Origin: DATAGF01 sp963819845
GTDB lineage: Bacteria; Actinomycetota; Thermoleophilia; Miltoncostaeales; Miltoncostaeaceae
Assembly (NCBI GenBank): GCA_963819845.1
Contig: CAWFXQ010000009.1
Span: 49,659-113,658 of the forward strand
Length of the DNA: 64,000 nucleotides
Direction: 5' to 3'
This document shows, one piece after another, positions 14,560 through 22,589 of the stretch. Each line of letters opens with the position of its first letter. The first letter of the stretch is position 1. Below the pieces are notes generated by a model that worked only from the letters and a program-made list of their open reading frames with translations, did not search any database and had not been told where the DNA came from. The translations under genes and the position numbers were made by a program.

Positions 14560-15800
14560 CTCCGGAGGGCCGCCCCGGCGGGCGGGAAGCGGGCCTCCAC
14601 GTACTCCTCGACCATCGCGATGAAGTCGTCCGCCAGCGTCGGACCCTCCAGGGTGTGCACCTTCTCGCCGTCGACGTAGACCGGCGCGCGCGGCTGCTCG
14701 CCGGTGCCCGGCAGGCTGATGCCGATGTCGGCGGCGCGGCTCTCGCCGGGCCCGTTGACGATGCAGCCCATCACGGCCACCTTCAGCTCGGCCACGCCGG
14801 GGCGCTCGCTGCGCCACTGCGCCATGCGCGCGTCGAGGTGGCGCTCGATGGTCTGGGCCAGCTCCTGGAAGACGGTGCTCGTGGTGCGGCCGCAGCCCGG
14901 GCAGGCCGTGACGTCGGGGCGGAACGAGCGCAGCCCCAGGCTCTGCAGCAGCTCGCGGCAGACGCGCACCTCCAGCGTGCGGTCGCCCCCGGGCTCGGGC
15001 GTGAGGCTGGCGCGGATCGTGTCGCCGATCCCCTCCTGCAGCAGGATACCGAGCGCCGCCGTGGTCGAGACGATGCCCTTGCTGCCCATGCCGGCCTCGG
15101 TGAGGCCCAGGTGGAGCGGGTGGGCGGACCGGCCGGCCAGGTCGCGGTAGACGGCGACCATGTCCTGCAGGCGGCTGGTCTTGCACGACAGCACGATGCG
15201 GTCGCCGGGGAGGCCGAGCTCCTCGGCCGCCTGGGCCGAGCCCAGGGCGCTCTGGACCATGGCCTCCCGCAGCACGGCGTCGGCGCCGAGCGGCTCGGGG
15301 CGGCGGCCGTTCTCGTCCATCAGCCGGTCCATCAGCTCCGGGTCGAGGGAGCCGGCGTTGACCCCGATGCGCACGGGCTTGCCGTGGTCGATCGCGGCCT
15401 GGACCATCGTCGCGAAGTTGGCGTCGTGGCGGGCGCCGCGGCCGACGTTGCCCGGGTTGATGCGGTACTTGTCCAGGGCCTCGGCGCAGTCGGGGAACTC
15501 GCGCAGGAGCGTGTGGCCGTTGTAGTGGAAGTCGCCCACCAGCGGCACGGCGACGCCGTGCTCGCCGCTCAGGCGGTCGCGGATCTCGGCCACGCGCGCC
15601 GCGGCCGCGCGGTTGTTGACCGTGATGCGCACGATCTCCGAGCCGGCCTCGGCCAGCTCGGCCACCTGGCGCGCCGTGGCGGCCGCGTCGGCCGTGTCGG
15701 TGTTGGTCATCGACTGCACGACGACGGGAGCGCCCCCGCCGACGACGACCTCGCCGACACGGCAGGCCCGGCTCTCGCGTCGCGACGGCGTCCCACTCAC
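14556..15800 (-). CDS. ispG: 4-hydroxy-3-methylbut-2-enyl diphosphate synthase
   Basis: The 414-residue penultimate enzyme of the non-mevalonate isoprenoid pathway converts ME-cPP to HMBPP with a [4Fe-4S] cluster. Cluster cysteines are in TACPGCGRTT and MGCIVNGPGE. The N-terminal TIM-barrel half begins VVVQSMTNTDTAD and includes DKYRINPGNVG. It is the third gene after dxr and rseP, so two pathway enzymes share the locus. A TAGTCT box, partly formed by the rseP stop codon, ends 7 nt before its GTG, so ispG may also have its own leaderless promoter. Confidence 0.97.
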   Translation of the reverse strand: MSGTPSRRESRACRVGEVVVGGGAPVVVQSMTNTDTADAAATARQVAELAEAGSEIVRITVNNRAAAARVAEIRDRLSGEHGVAVPLVGDFHYNGHTLLREFPDCAEALDKYRINPGNVGRGARHDANFATMVQAAIDHGKPVRIGVNAGSLDPELMDRLMDENGRRPEPLGADAVLREAMVQSALGSAQAAEELGLPGDRIVLSCKTSRLQDMVAVYRDLAGRSAHPLHLGLTEAGMGSKGIVSTTAALGILLQEGIGDTIRASLTPEPGGDRTLEVRVCRELLQSLGLRSFRPDVTACPGCGRTTSTVFQELAQTIERHLDARMAQWRSERPGVAELKVAVMGCIVNGPGESRAADIGISLPGTGEQPRAPVYVDGEKVHTLEGPTLADDFIAMVEEYVEARFPPAGAALRS

Positions 15801-15807
15801 ACCGCTG

Positions 15808-15813
15808 AGACTA
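15808..15813 (-). promoter_or_regulatory. -10 box of ispG overlapping the rseP stop
   Basis: TAGTCT on the minus strand. Its TAG is the rseP stop codon, and it ends 7 nt before the ispG GTG at 15800. Predicts an internal leaderless promoter in the dxr-rseP-ispG operon. Confidence 0.4.
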
Positions 15814-16896
15814 ACGGTCGAGCTGGAACCCCTCGCCGGTGATGCGCCCGATGTCGTTCTGGAGCGCGAAGACGAACACCACCATGACCAGCGCGAAGCC
15901 GATGAACGAGGCGCGCTCGTAGGTCGTGCGGCTGAGGGCCGACCCCTTCGCCTTCTCGATCAGCGCGAAGAGGATGTGCCCGCCGTCGAGCGGCAGGATC
16001 GGCAGCAGGTTGAAGAGGCCCAGCGCGAGGCTGATCACCCCCACGAAGCGCAGCAGCGTGATGAGCCCGTCGTCGGAGACCTCGTTGAACACGGCGCCCA
16101 CGCCCACGACGCTCGACACCTGCTCGCGGGCCTCCTGGCTGGTGAAGACGTCGCCGAACACCTCGACGTTGGCCCGCACCACGAACCACGTGAAGTCCAG
16201 GCCCTCCTGCAGCCCCTCCAGCGGCCCCAGGCGCTGCGTCGGCCCCTCCACGGCGTCGAAGGTGAAGCCCAGGCCCGTCCGCCGGCCGGCGGCGTCGTCC
16301 AGCTGCTGCAGCTCGGCCGTCCGCTCGATCGTCCGGCCGCCGCGCTCGAGGGTGAGGACGACGTCCTGGCCCGGCTCGCCCGCCAGGAGCTGCCGGCGCA
16401 GGCGCTCGGGGTCGCCGTTCACCTGGACGTCGTCGATGGCCACGAAGCGGTCGCCGGGCTGGATGCCCGCCGCGGCGGCCGCCTGGCCGGGCGTGACCGC
16501 GCCCACGTTGTCGGTGACGCGGGCGGTGGGGATCCCGATCCAGAAGATCGCCGCGAAGATCGCGATGGCCAGGACGATGTTGACCGCCGGCCCCGCGAAG
16601 ATCGTCGCGATCTTCTTCCAGGCCGGCATGTTGTAGTAGGCGCGGGGTTCCACCTCCGGGGGCATCTCCTCCCCCCGGGTCATCCCGCTGATCTTCACGT
16701 AGCCGCCCAGGGGCAGCCAGCCGATGCCGTACTCGGTCTCGCCCCGCCGGAACGACCAGAGCGGCCGGCCGAAGAAGATCGAGAAGCGCTCGACGCGCAT
16801 GCCGCACCACTTGGCGACCACCATGTGCCCCGCCTCGTGCACCAGCACGAGGAACATCAGGATCAGCGCGAACCAGAGGATGTTCAGGCCGACCAC
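15811..16896 (-). CDS. rseP: RseP/Rip1-type intramembrane site-2 metalloprotease (M50)
   Basis: The 361-residue membrane protease cleaves anti-sigma factors and other single-pass membrane proteins within the bilayer. The zinc motif HEAGH is at residues 20-24 in the first membrane helix. The second conserved motif is NLLPILPLDGGHIL near the C-terminus. A PDZ domain lies between (VTPGQAAAAAGIQPGDRFVAIDDV). The start overlaps the dxr 3' end by 13 nt. In actinobacteria the order dxr-rip1-ispG is conserved, as here. Confidence 0.95.
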   Translation of the reverse strand: MVGLNILWFALILMFLVLVHEAGHMVVAKWCGMRVERFSIFFGRPLWSFRRGETEYGIGWLPLGGYVKISGMTRGEEMPPEVEPRAYYNMPAWKKIATIFAGPAVNIVLAIAIFAAIFWIGIPTARVTDNVGAVTPGQAAAAAGIQPGDRFVAIDDVQVNGDPERLRRQLLAGEPGQDVVLTLERGGRTIERTAELQQLDDAAGRRTGLGFTFDAVEGPTQRLGPLEGLQEGLDFTWFVVRANVEVFGDVFTSQEAREQVSSVVGVGAVFNEVSDDGLITLLRFVGVISLALGLFNLLPILPLDGGHILFALIEKAKGSALSRTTYERASFIGFALVMVVFVFALQNDIGRITGEGFQLDR

Positions 16897-17981
16897 GCGG
16901 GCACCCCCTCGATGGCGGCCCGGGCCGCGTCGCGCGCGCGGGCGTCGGCGCCCAGCACGGCCTCCAGGTCGTCGGCCGGCGCCGCGGGCACGGCGGCCAG
17001 GGCCCCCTCGACGACGCGCGGGATGTCCATGAAGCCGATGGCCCCGTCGAGGAAGGCGGCGACGGCGACCTCGTCGGCCGCGTTCAGGACGGCCGGGGCC
17101 GTCCCGCCCTCGCGCCCGGCGGCCCGCGCCAGCCCCAGGCAGGGGAAGGCCGCCTCGTCGGGCTCCTCGAACTCCAGCGGCGCCGCGGTGAGATCCCAGG
17201 CCGGGCGGTGCGGCGGCGGCGCGGGATGGCGCAGGGCGTAGCCGATCGGCACCCGCATGTCGGGCGGGCCGAGGTGGGCGAGAACGCCGCCGTCGTCCAG
17301 GCGCAGCATGGCGTGCACCAGCGACTGCGGGTGCACCACGACCTCGATCTCGTCGTACGAGAGGCCGAACAGGTGGTGGGCCTCGATCACCTCGAAGCCC
17401 TTGTTCATGAGGGTCGCCGAGTCGATCGTGATGCGCCCGCCCATGTCCCAGGTGGGGTGCCGCAGGGCCTGCGCGGGCGTGGCCGACTCGAGCTCGCCGG
17501 CCGGCCGGCCCCGGAACGGCCCGCCGGAGGCCGTCAGCACCCCGGCGACCACGCGCTCCCGGGGGACGCCCTCCATCAACTGGAAGAGGGCGGAGTGCTC
17601 CGAGTCGACCGGCACCAGCGGGGCCCCCGAGCGGTGGCGGGCCGCCGCGACCAGGTCGCCGCCGACGACCAGGCTCTCCTTGTTGGCCAGCGCCACGGGC
17701 AGGCCCCGCCCCAGGGCCGCCAGCGTGGGCGGCAGCCCGGCGGCGCCCACGATCGCGTTGAGCACGATGTCGGGCTCGCAGGCGTCGATCAGGGCATCCA
17801 GGTCGGCGTCGGCTCCGCTCGCCGTGTGCGCGACCCCGTGCGCCGCGGCCTGGGCGAGCATCTCCTCCGCGCGCCGGCCGCAGGCCAGGCCGCAGGCGGC
17901 CATGTCGGGCGCGGCCCCGATGACCTCGAGGGCCTGCACGCCGATGGAGCCGGTGGAGCCCAGCACGAGGACGCGGATCAC
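16884..17981 (-). CDS. dxr: 1-deoxy-D-xylulose 5-phosphate reductoisomerase
   Basis: The 365-residue enzyme performs the committed NADPH-dependent step of non-mevalonate isoprenoid synthesis. The Rossmann motif is LVLGSTGSIGVQALEV; the metal/substrate region is VPVDSEHSALFQLMEG; the flexible loop is HPTWDMGGRITIDSATLMNKGFE (shown in part). Length is slightly below the usual ~390. It starts with GTG, with a TACACT -10 box 6 nt upstream, predicting a leaderless mRNA for the operon. Confidence 0.96.
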   Translation of the reverse strand: MIRVLVLGSTGSIGVQALEVIGAAPDMAACGLACGRRAEEMLAQAAAHGVAHTASGADADLDALIDACEPDIVLNAIVGAAGLPPTLAALGRGLPVALANKESLVVGGDLVAAARHRSGAPLVPVDSEHSALFQLMEGVPRERVVAGVLTASGGPFRGRPAGELESATPAQALRHPTWDMGGRITIDSATLMNKGFEVIEAHHLFGLSYDEIEVVVHPQSLVHAMLRLDDGGVLAHLGPPDMRVPIGYALRHPAPPPHRPAWDLTAAPLEFEEPDEAAFPCLGLARAAGREGGTAPAVLNAADEVAVAAFLDGAIGFMDIPRVVEGALAAVPAAPADDLEAVLGADARARDAARAAIEGVPAWSA

Positions 17982-17987
17982 CCGTCG

Positions 17988-17993
17988 AGTGTA
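17988..17993 (-). promoter_or_regulatory. -10 box of the dxr-rseP-ispG operon
   Basis: TACACT on the minus strand, 6 nt before the dxr GTG at 17981. There is no ribosome site between box and start. Confidence 0.5.
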
Positions 17994-18098
17994 GCGGGGG
18001 TCCCCGCGGGCGCCGGTAAGCGCGGGCTAATCGCCGGACAACCGCTCGGGCGTAGGAAGGGGACGTCGAATCCGCTCGTGACCCCCTGGAGGTCCGTC

Positions 18099-18911
18099 AT
18101 GCGAGCCGCCTCACCCCTCCCCGTCCGCCTCGACTGGATGCCGTCGTACCTCGCCCCGCGCGGCGACGGCAACCGCGACTACGCGTTCCGTTTCCCGGAC
18201 CCAGAAGGGGTGAAGTCCCACGCCGGCGGCCGCTTCCATGGCGGCGTCAACTGGTTCGCCCCCGGGGGGACCGCCATCCGCTCACCCGGCGCGGGGACCG
18301 TCGCGCGGGCCGAGCGCAGCGACGATCACGACGGCCAGGTGTTCGGCGGCGTGCTGGTGGTGCAGCAGCCCGACGGGATCTGCTGGACGATGCGGCACGT
18401 CAACCCGCGGGCCGCCACGGGCGCCCGCGTGGCGGCCGGCGACGTCGTCGCCGGCGTGACGGTCTGGAACGGCGGCCCCGACCACCTCCACCTCGAGATC
18501 TGGCGCAGCCTCGGCGGGGGCTACGTGATCGAGAACATGATCGACCCGCGCTCGGTGAAGTGGGACGACGAGGTCGACGCGACCCCGTTCTACTTCGAGG
18601 AGATGCCCCACATCCGGGGCGGCGACGGCCCGGTGATCGTGTGGCACGGCCGCAACGCCGGCGGCGCGGCCCGCGCGGAGCGCACCAACCGCGACATGGG
18701 CCGCGCCGTGACGACCGTGCGCGACGAGGCCGGCGTCCTCCACGTGCTGTGGTGGGCGCGGACGCCCGGCCACCGCTTCCGCTTCGGGGGCTGGGCCGAG
18801 GCGGCCGCGCGCGACGTGCGGCGCGCGGCGCGCGAGTCGGGCACCGGGCGGCGCATGCGCGCCTTCACCGGCAGGACCCTGAGCCTCTACCCCTGGGCCG
18901 CCGAGGCGTAG
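18099..18911 (+). CDS. M23-type peptidase-like protein with an altered metal site
   Basis: The protein has 270 residues; the ATG at 18099 follows GGAGG by 6 nt. Residues ~45-135 fold like an M23/LytM domain: FHGGVNWFAPGGTAI, SPGAGTVARAE, a His in MRHVNP, and the terminal HLHLEIW (His129, His131). The first metal motif, normally HxxxD, reads His47-GGV-Asn51, so one zinc ligand is replaced. No signal peptide or membrane helix is visible. The C-terminal 100 residues are unique. It may bind rather than cut, or act in the cytosol. The family link is moderately certain. Confidence 0.65.
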   Translation: MRAASPLPVRLDWMPSYLAPRGDGNRDYAFRFPDPEGVKSHAGGRFHGGVNWFAPGGTAIRSPGAGTVARAERSDDHDGQVFGGVLVVQQPDGICWTMRHVNPRAATGARVAAGDVVAGVTVWNGGPDHLHLEIWRSLGGGYVIENMIDPRSVKWDDEVDATPFYFEEMPHIRGGDGPVIVWHGRNAGGAARAERTNRDMGRAVTTVRDEAGVLHVLWWARTPGHRFRFGGWAEAAARDVRRAARESGTGRRMRAFTGRTLSLYPWAAEA

Positions 18912-18932
18912 CCCGCGGGCCCTGACGGGGCG

Positions 18933-19961
18933 TCAGTCCACCAGCGCCTGGGCCGTCTCGCAGAACGCGGCGACAAGGCGCACCGAGGCGTCGAGGTCAT
19001 CCGGATGGCAGGCCTCGACGACCTGGTGGACGTAGCGGGTCGGGATCGACACGCAGCCCGCCGGAGCGCCGTCGCCCGAGAGCCCCAGCTCGCGGGTGTC
19101 GGTGCCTCCGCGGGGCATCACCTCGAGCTGGTGCGGGATCTCGCGCTCCTCGGCCACCGCGACCAGGTGGTCGACGACCTCGCGCGGGACGATCGCGCTG
19201 GTGTCGTAGACCTTCACCGCCGCTCCGCCGCCGAGGGTGGTGACCCGCTCGTGCGGCTTGGCGTCGGGTCCGTCGTTGGCGAGCGTGATGTCGATGGCCA
19301 GGCCGATGCGCGGCCGCAGGCGGGCAGCCGCGACGCGGGCGCCGCGCAGCCCCACCTCCTCCTGGACGGTCGCCACCGCGACCACCTCGCACTCGTGGTC
19401 GCCCAGGGAGCGGAACGCCTCGATCATCACGTAGAGGCCGGCCCGGTTGTCGAGGCTCTTGCAGGTGACCAGGTCGCCGAGGCGCGCCATCCCCCGCTCG
19501 CGCGTGACGACGTCGCCGGCGCGCACCAGCTCGCCCACACGCTCGCCGGGGAGGCCCGTGTTAACGAAGAAGTCGTCGAGCTTGGGGGGCTTGCGCTTGT
19601 CGTCGTCGGTCATCAGGTGGACCGGCTTGGTGCCGAGCACGCCCAGCACGTCCTCGCGGCCGTGCACGATCACCCGCTGCGCCGTCAGCGTCTTGGGGTC
19701 GAAGCCGCCCAGCGGCAGCAGCCGCAGGTAGCCCGCCTCCTCGACGTGGCTCACCATGAAGCCGATCTCGTCCATGTGGGCCGACAGCATCAGCCGCGGC
19801 CCCCCGCCGCCCGCCCGGCGCGCCACCAGGCTGCCGAGCGGGTCAACCGTCACCTCGTCGGCGTGCGGCGCCAGCTCGCGCCGGGCCACCTCGCGGATGC
19901 GCTCCTCCCGCCCGGGGGCCCCCGGCGTCTCGCACAGCTCGGTGAGCAGGTCGAGGTTCAT
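18933..19961 (-). CDS. M42-family metallo-aminopeptidase
   Basis: The 342-residue enzyme belongs to the tetrahedral di-metal aminopeptidases (TET, glutamyl aminopeptidase, FrvX). Metal ligands appear in LSAHMDEIGFM, TCKSLDNRAG, VATVQEEVGLRGA and AIDITLAND. The catalytic Glu pair is in QEE, and the last His in YVHQVVEACH. It degrades peptides in the cytosol. The start at 19961 was chosen over an upstream ATG because MNLDLLTELCETPG aligns with the family N-terminus. A TAGCGT box lies 8 nt upstream, and an unusual repeat region lies just beyond. Confidence 0.9.
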   Translation of the reverse strand: MNLDLLTELCETPGAPGREERIREVARRELAPHADEVTVDPLGSLVARRAGGGGPRLMLSAHMDEIGFMVSHVEEAGYLRLLPLGGFDPKTLTAQRVIVHGREDVLGVLGTKPVHLMTDDDKRKPPKLDDFFVNTGLPGERVGELVRAGDVVTRERGMARLGDLVTCKSLDNRAGLYVMIEAFRSLGDHECEVVAVATVQEEVGLRGARVAAARLRPRIGLAIDITLANDGPDAKPHERVTTLGGGAAVKVYDTSAIVPREVVDHLVAVAEEREIPHQLEVMPRGGTDTRELGLSGDGAPAGCVSIPTRYVHQVVEACHPDDLDASVRLVAAFCETAQALVD

Positions 19962-19969
19962 CGGGCGGG

Positions 19970-19975
19970 ACGCTA
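19970..19975 (-). promoter_or_regulatory. -10 box of the M42 peptidase gene
   Basis: TAGCGT on the minus strand, 8 nt before the ATG at 19961. Predicts a leaderless transcript. Palindromic repeats begin 40 bp further upstream. Confidence 0.4.
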
Positions 19976-20014
19976 CCCGACCCCCCGGCGCCGGCGACCG
20001 CTCCGCGGCGTCGC

Positions 20015-20175
20015 GCCAATTGGCCACGGAGGCATCGGCCAAATGACACCTTCACAATTCGGCCCGCGGCGCCGAACGCCGTCCTGGCGATGAGAAGCCA
20101 TATGAGAAGCGGCGTCTCGGGGTGCGGCCAATTGGCCGACGCGGCCGCGGCCAATTGGCACGTTCACAATTCGGC
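20015..20175. repeat. Two 49-bp imperfect direct repeats carrying GCCAATTGGC palindromes
   Basis: Copy 1 (20015-20063) and copy 2 (20127-20175) are 112 bp apart. Each begins with the 10-bp palindrome GCCAATTGGC and ends with the 13-mer TTCACAATTCGGC; the centres differ. Copy 2 contains a further GCCAATTGGC at 20150-20159, which in copy 1 is degenerate. The block lies between the cdsA stop and the M42 start, both minus strand, in otherwise non-coding DNA. The AT-containing palindromes stand out in this GC-rich context and look like binding sites for a dimeric regulator. Confidence 0.6.
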
Positions 20176-20225
20176 GCCCCCGGGCCGGGGCGCGGCGGTC
20201 GCGGCCACCGGAGCCCGAGCGGGGC

Positions 20226-21026
20226 TCAGTAGACCAGCCAGATCGTCACGAAGTACGCCGCCACGGCGCCGAAGAGCAGGGCGTCGAAGCGGTCCAGCAC
20301 GCCGCCGTGGGCCAGGAGGAGGCGCCCGGAGTCCTTGGCGCCCGCGTCGCGCTTGAGCATCGACTCGAAGAGGTCGCCCAGGTATGCGGCCGGGCAGATG
20401 GCCAGGCCCAGGATCAGCGACTGCCAGCCGCTGATCCAGTCCATGTAGAGCCCGGCGGTCCACACCGCCAGGGTGGCGACGGCCAGGCCGACGACGGCGC
20501 CCTCGACGGTCTTGTTCGGGGAGATGCGGGGGGCGATCGGCGTCTTGCCCCACAGGCGGCCGCCGACGAAGGAGGCCGTGTCGAACACCCACACGCCCAC
20601 CAGGACGTTGATCACGGCGGCGGCGCCATCGGGCAGCTCGCGCGTCAGCACCAGCAGCGCCAGCGGGACGCCCAGGTAGACGACGCCGAGCAGGGTCGTG
20701 GTGACCCGCGCCGTGATGTCGTCGCGGCGCGGGAGGATCAGCGCGGCGACCGCCGCCAGGCCCAGGCTGACGCCGAGGCCGAGGAGGATCCCCCGCTCGC
20801 CGGGGTCGTAGGCCCAGGCCAGCACGATCACCAGGATGGTCCCGGCGTACCCGGCCCACCGCAGGGGCCGCTGGGCGGCGGTGAGGCTGTAGAGCTCGTA
20901 GAGACCGAGGACCCCGATCACGGCCATCGCCAGCGCGAACGGCGCGCCGCCGATGGCCACCACCGCGATCGCGATCGCGATCCCGGGGATCGCGACCGCG
21001 AGGCGGCTCATGAGCGCCGAGCTCAC
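20226..21026 (-). CDS. cdsA: Phosphatidate cytidylyltransferase
   Basis: The 266-residue polytopic membrane enzyme makes CDP-diacylglycerol from phosphatidate and CTP, the entry to phospholipid synthesis. The CDS signature appears near the C-terminus as AYLGDLFESMLKRDAGAKDSG, followed by HGGVLDRFDALLF. About eight hydrophobic helices are visible. The GTG at 21026 overlaps the uppS stop (GTGA) and is preferred over an internal ATG at 21011. It is the last gene of the rpsB-tsf-pyrH-frr-uppS-cdsA operon. Confidence 0.95.
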   Translation of the reverse strand: MSSALMSRLAVAIPGIAIAIAVVAIGGAPFALAMAVIGVLGLYELYSLTAAQRPLRWAGYAGTILVIVLAWAYDPGERGILLGLGVSLGLAAVAALILPRRDDITARVTTTLLGVVYLGVPLALLVLTRELPDGAAAVINVLVGVWVFDTASFVGGRLWGKTPIAPRISPNKTVEGAVVGLAVATLAVWTAGLYMDWISGWQSLILGLAICPAAYLGDLFESMLKRDAGAKDSGRLLLAHGGVLDRFDALLFGAVAAYFVTIWLVY

Positions 21027-21790
21027 CGCCCGCCGAAGCGGCGGTGGCGGTGCGCGTAGTCGGCCAGCGCCAGCTCGAGGTCCTCGGGCGTGAAGTCCGG
21101 CCAGAGGCGCGGCGAGAAGTGCAGCTCGGCGTAGGCGGACTGCCAGAGGAGGAAGTTCGACAGCCGCTGCTCGCCGCTCGTGCGGATGACCAACTCCGGG
21201 TCGCGCAGGTCGGGGCCGTAGAGCAGGCGCGCGAACTCGGCCTCTCCGGCCTCCGGGCCGCACTCGGCCGCGAAGCGGCGGGCGGCGTCGAGGATCTCCT
21301 GCCGGCCCCCGTAATTCATCGCGATGAAGAGCCGCAGCCGCTCGTTGGCGGCGGTGAGCGCCTCGGCCTCGGCGATCTTGGCGCGGAGCTCCGCGTCGAG
21401 GTCGGCGCACCGGCCGATGAAGCGGATCTGCACCCGCTCGGCGTGCAGCTCGGGGACCTCGCGGTCGATGAGCTCGCAGAACAGGCCCATGAGGTCGTCG
21501 ACCTCGTCCAGGGGCCGCGACCAGTTCTCGGTCGAGAACGAGAAGACGGTCAGGTCCTTGATGCCCGCGTCGCCCGCCGCCCGCACGACCCGCTTGAGCG
21601 CCCGCGCGCCGGCGCGATGGCCCGCCCCCACGGGCAGGCGGCGGTCACGGGCCCAGCGGCCGTTGCCGTCCATGATGATCGCCACCGACTGCGGGACCTC
21701 GGTGAGCCCCGCCGGGCGCTGCTCGTGGGCGACGGACCGCCCCAGCCCCAGGGCGGACCGGGCCGTACGCAGCCGGGTTCGGATGGTCAC
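21023..21790 (-). CDS. uppS: Isoprenyl (undecaprenyl) diphosphate synthase
   Basis: This 255-residue cis-prenyltransferase makes the polyprenyl carrier for cell-wall synthesis from IPP. The active-site Asp is in AIIMDGNGRWA; other signatures are LTVFSFSTENWSRP, IAMNYGGRQEI and LVIRTSGEQRLSNFLLWQ. I chose the GTG at 21790. Longer starts up to 21868 would put the start inside the long inverted repeat between frr and uppS and add a poorly conserved basic extension. It overlaps cdsA by 4 nt. Confidence 0.93.
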   Translation of the reverse strand: MTIRTRLRTARSALGLGRSVAHEQRPAGLTEVPQSVAIIMDGNGRWARDRRLPVGAGHRAGARALKRVVRAAGDAGIKDLTVFSFSTENWSRPLDEVDDLMGLFCELIDREVPELHAERVQIRFIGRCADLDAELRAKIAEAEALTAANERLRLFIAMNYGGRQEILDAARRFAAECGPEAGEAEFARLLYGPDLRDPELVIRTSGEQRLSNFLLWQSAYAELHFSPRLWPDFTPEDLELALADYAHRHRRFGGR

Positions 21791-21799
21791 GCCGCGCTC

Positions 21800-21959
21800 A
21801 GCCTGAATCCGTCGCATCTCGCGGCGCGGTACGCGCGGATCGCTCGCCCCAGACGGGATTCGGGTCATCCCGAGGGGTCACCCTGCGGGTGCGCCCCGAA
21901 TCCCGTCTGGGGCGGCGCCCGCACGTCCCGCATCCACGATCTGGCGACGGATTCAGGCT
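21800..21959. repeat. 160-bp imperfect inverted repeat between frr and uppS
   Basis: Outer arms pair perfectly over 16 nt (21800-21815 with 21944-21959, AGCCTGAATCCGTCGC and its complement). Inner arms pair perfectly over 20 nt (21843-21862 with 21895-21914). The stretches between are also clearly related, so each arm is about 63 nt with a ~32-nt loop. The outer right arm touches the frr stop. In the operon mRNA this would form a very long hairpin. It may be a fold-back or MITE-like element, or a regulatory/processing structure. Confidence 0.75.
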
Positions 21960-22516
21960 CAGACCTCGAGGATCTCGGCCTCTTTGCGGGCCATGAGCTC
22001 GTCGATGGCCTTCACCTCGGCGTCGGTCACCTTCTGGACCTCGTCCTGGCCGCGCGCGAGCTCGTCGCGTGAGATGCCGCCCTCCTTCTCGGCGCGCTTC
22101 ATCTCGTTGAGCACGTCGCGGCGCACGTTGCGGACGGCCACCCGCGCCTCCTCGGCCATCTTGTGCACCAGCCGCACCATCTCCTTGCGCCGCTCCTCGG
22201 TGAGCTCGGGCACCGGCAGCCGGATGATCTGGCCGTCGTTGTTGGGCGTCAGCCCGAGGTCCGACTCCATGATCGCCTTCTCCACCGCCGCCATGATGCT
22301 GCGGTCGTACGGCTGCACGGTCAGCAGCCGCGGCTCCGGCGCGTGGATCGTGGCGAGCTGGTTGAGCGGCGTGCGCGTCCCGTAGGCATCGACCGTGACC
22401 CGGTCGAGCAGGCCCGTCGATGCCCGCCCGGTGCGCACCGTCTGGAACTCGCCCGCGAGGGCCTTCACCGCGCCGTCCATGCGCCGTCTGGCGTCCTTCA
22501 ACCGGTCGTCGTCCAC
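21959..22516 (-). CDS. frr: Ribosome recycling factor
   Basis: The 185-residue protein splits the post-termination ribosome together with EF-G. The sequence matches RRF throughout: FQTVRTGRASTGLLDRVTVD, GTRTPLNQLATIHAPEPRLL, YDRSIMAAVEKAI, DLGLTPNNDGQIIRLPVP and ELTEERRKEMVRL. Length equals the family norm. It starts with GTG behind GAGGGGG. It is the fourth gene of the rpsB operon, 73 nt after pyrH, and its stop touches the long inverted repeat that precedes uppS. Confidence 0.97.
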   Translation of the reverse strand: MDDDRLKDARRRMDGAVKALAGEFQTVRTGRASTGLLDRVTVDAYGTRTPLNQLATIHAPEPRLLTVQPYDRSIMAAVEKAIMESDLGLTPNNDGQIIRLPVPELTEERRKEMVRLVHKMAEEARVAVRNVRRDVLNEMKRAEKEGGISRDELARGQDEVQKVTDAEVKAIDELMARKEAEILEV

Positions 22517-22589
22517 CGCCCGCCCCCTCTTTCGAGCCGACCGGCACGGGGCCGCACGAGCCCCGTACGAGAGGTCGGCCTTGACCGCA

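Noticed and set aside
18000..18098. Riboswitch before the M23-like gene
   Set aside because: About 100 nt only, without a recognisable c-di-AMP or other riboswitch core; a normal ribosome site is present.
21790..21868. Upstream ATG starts for uppS
   Set aside because: They fall inside the long inverted repeat and add a basic stretch not expected for the family; the GTG at 21790 fits better.
21800..21959. Rho-independent terminator between frr and uppS
   Set aside because: The arms are far longer than a terminator stem and no T-run follows on either strand.
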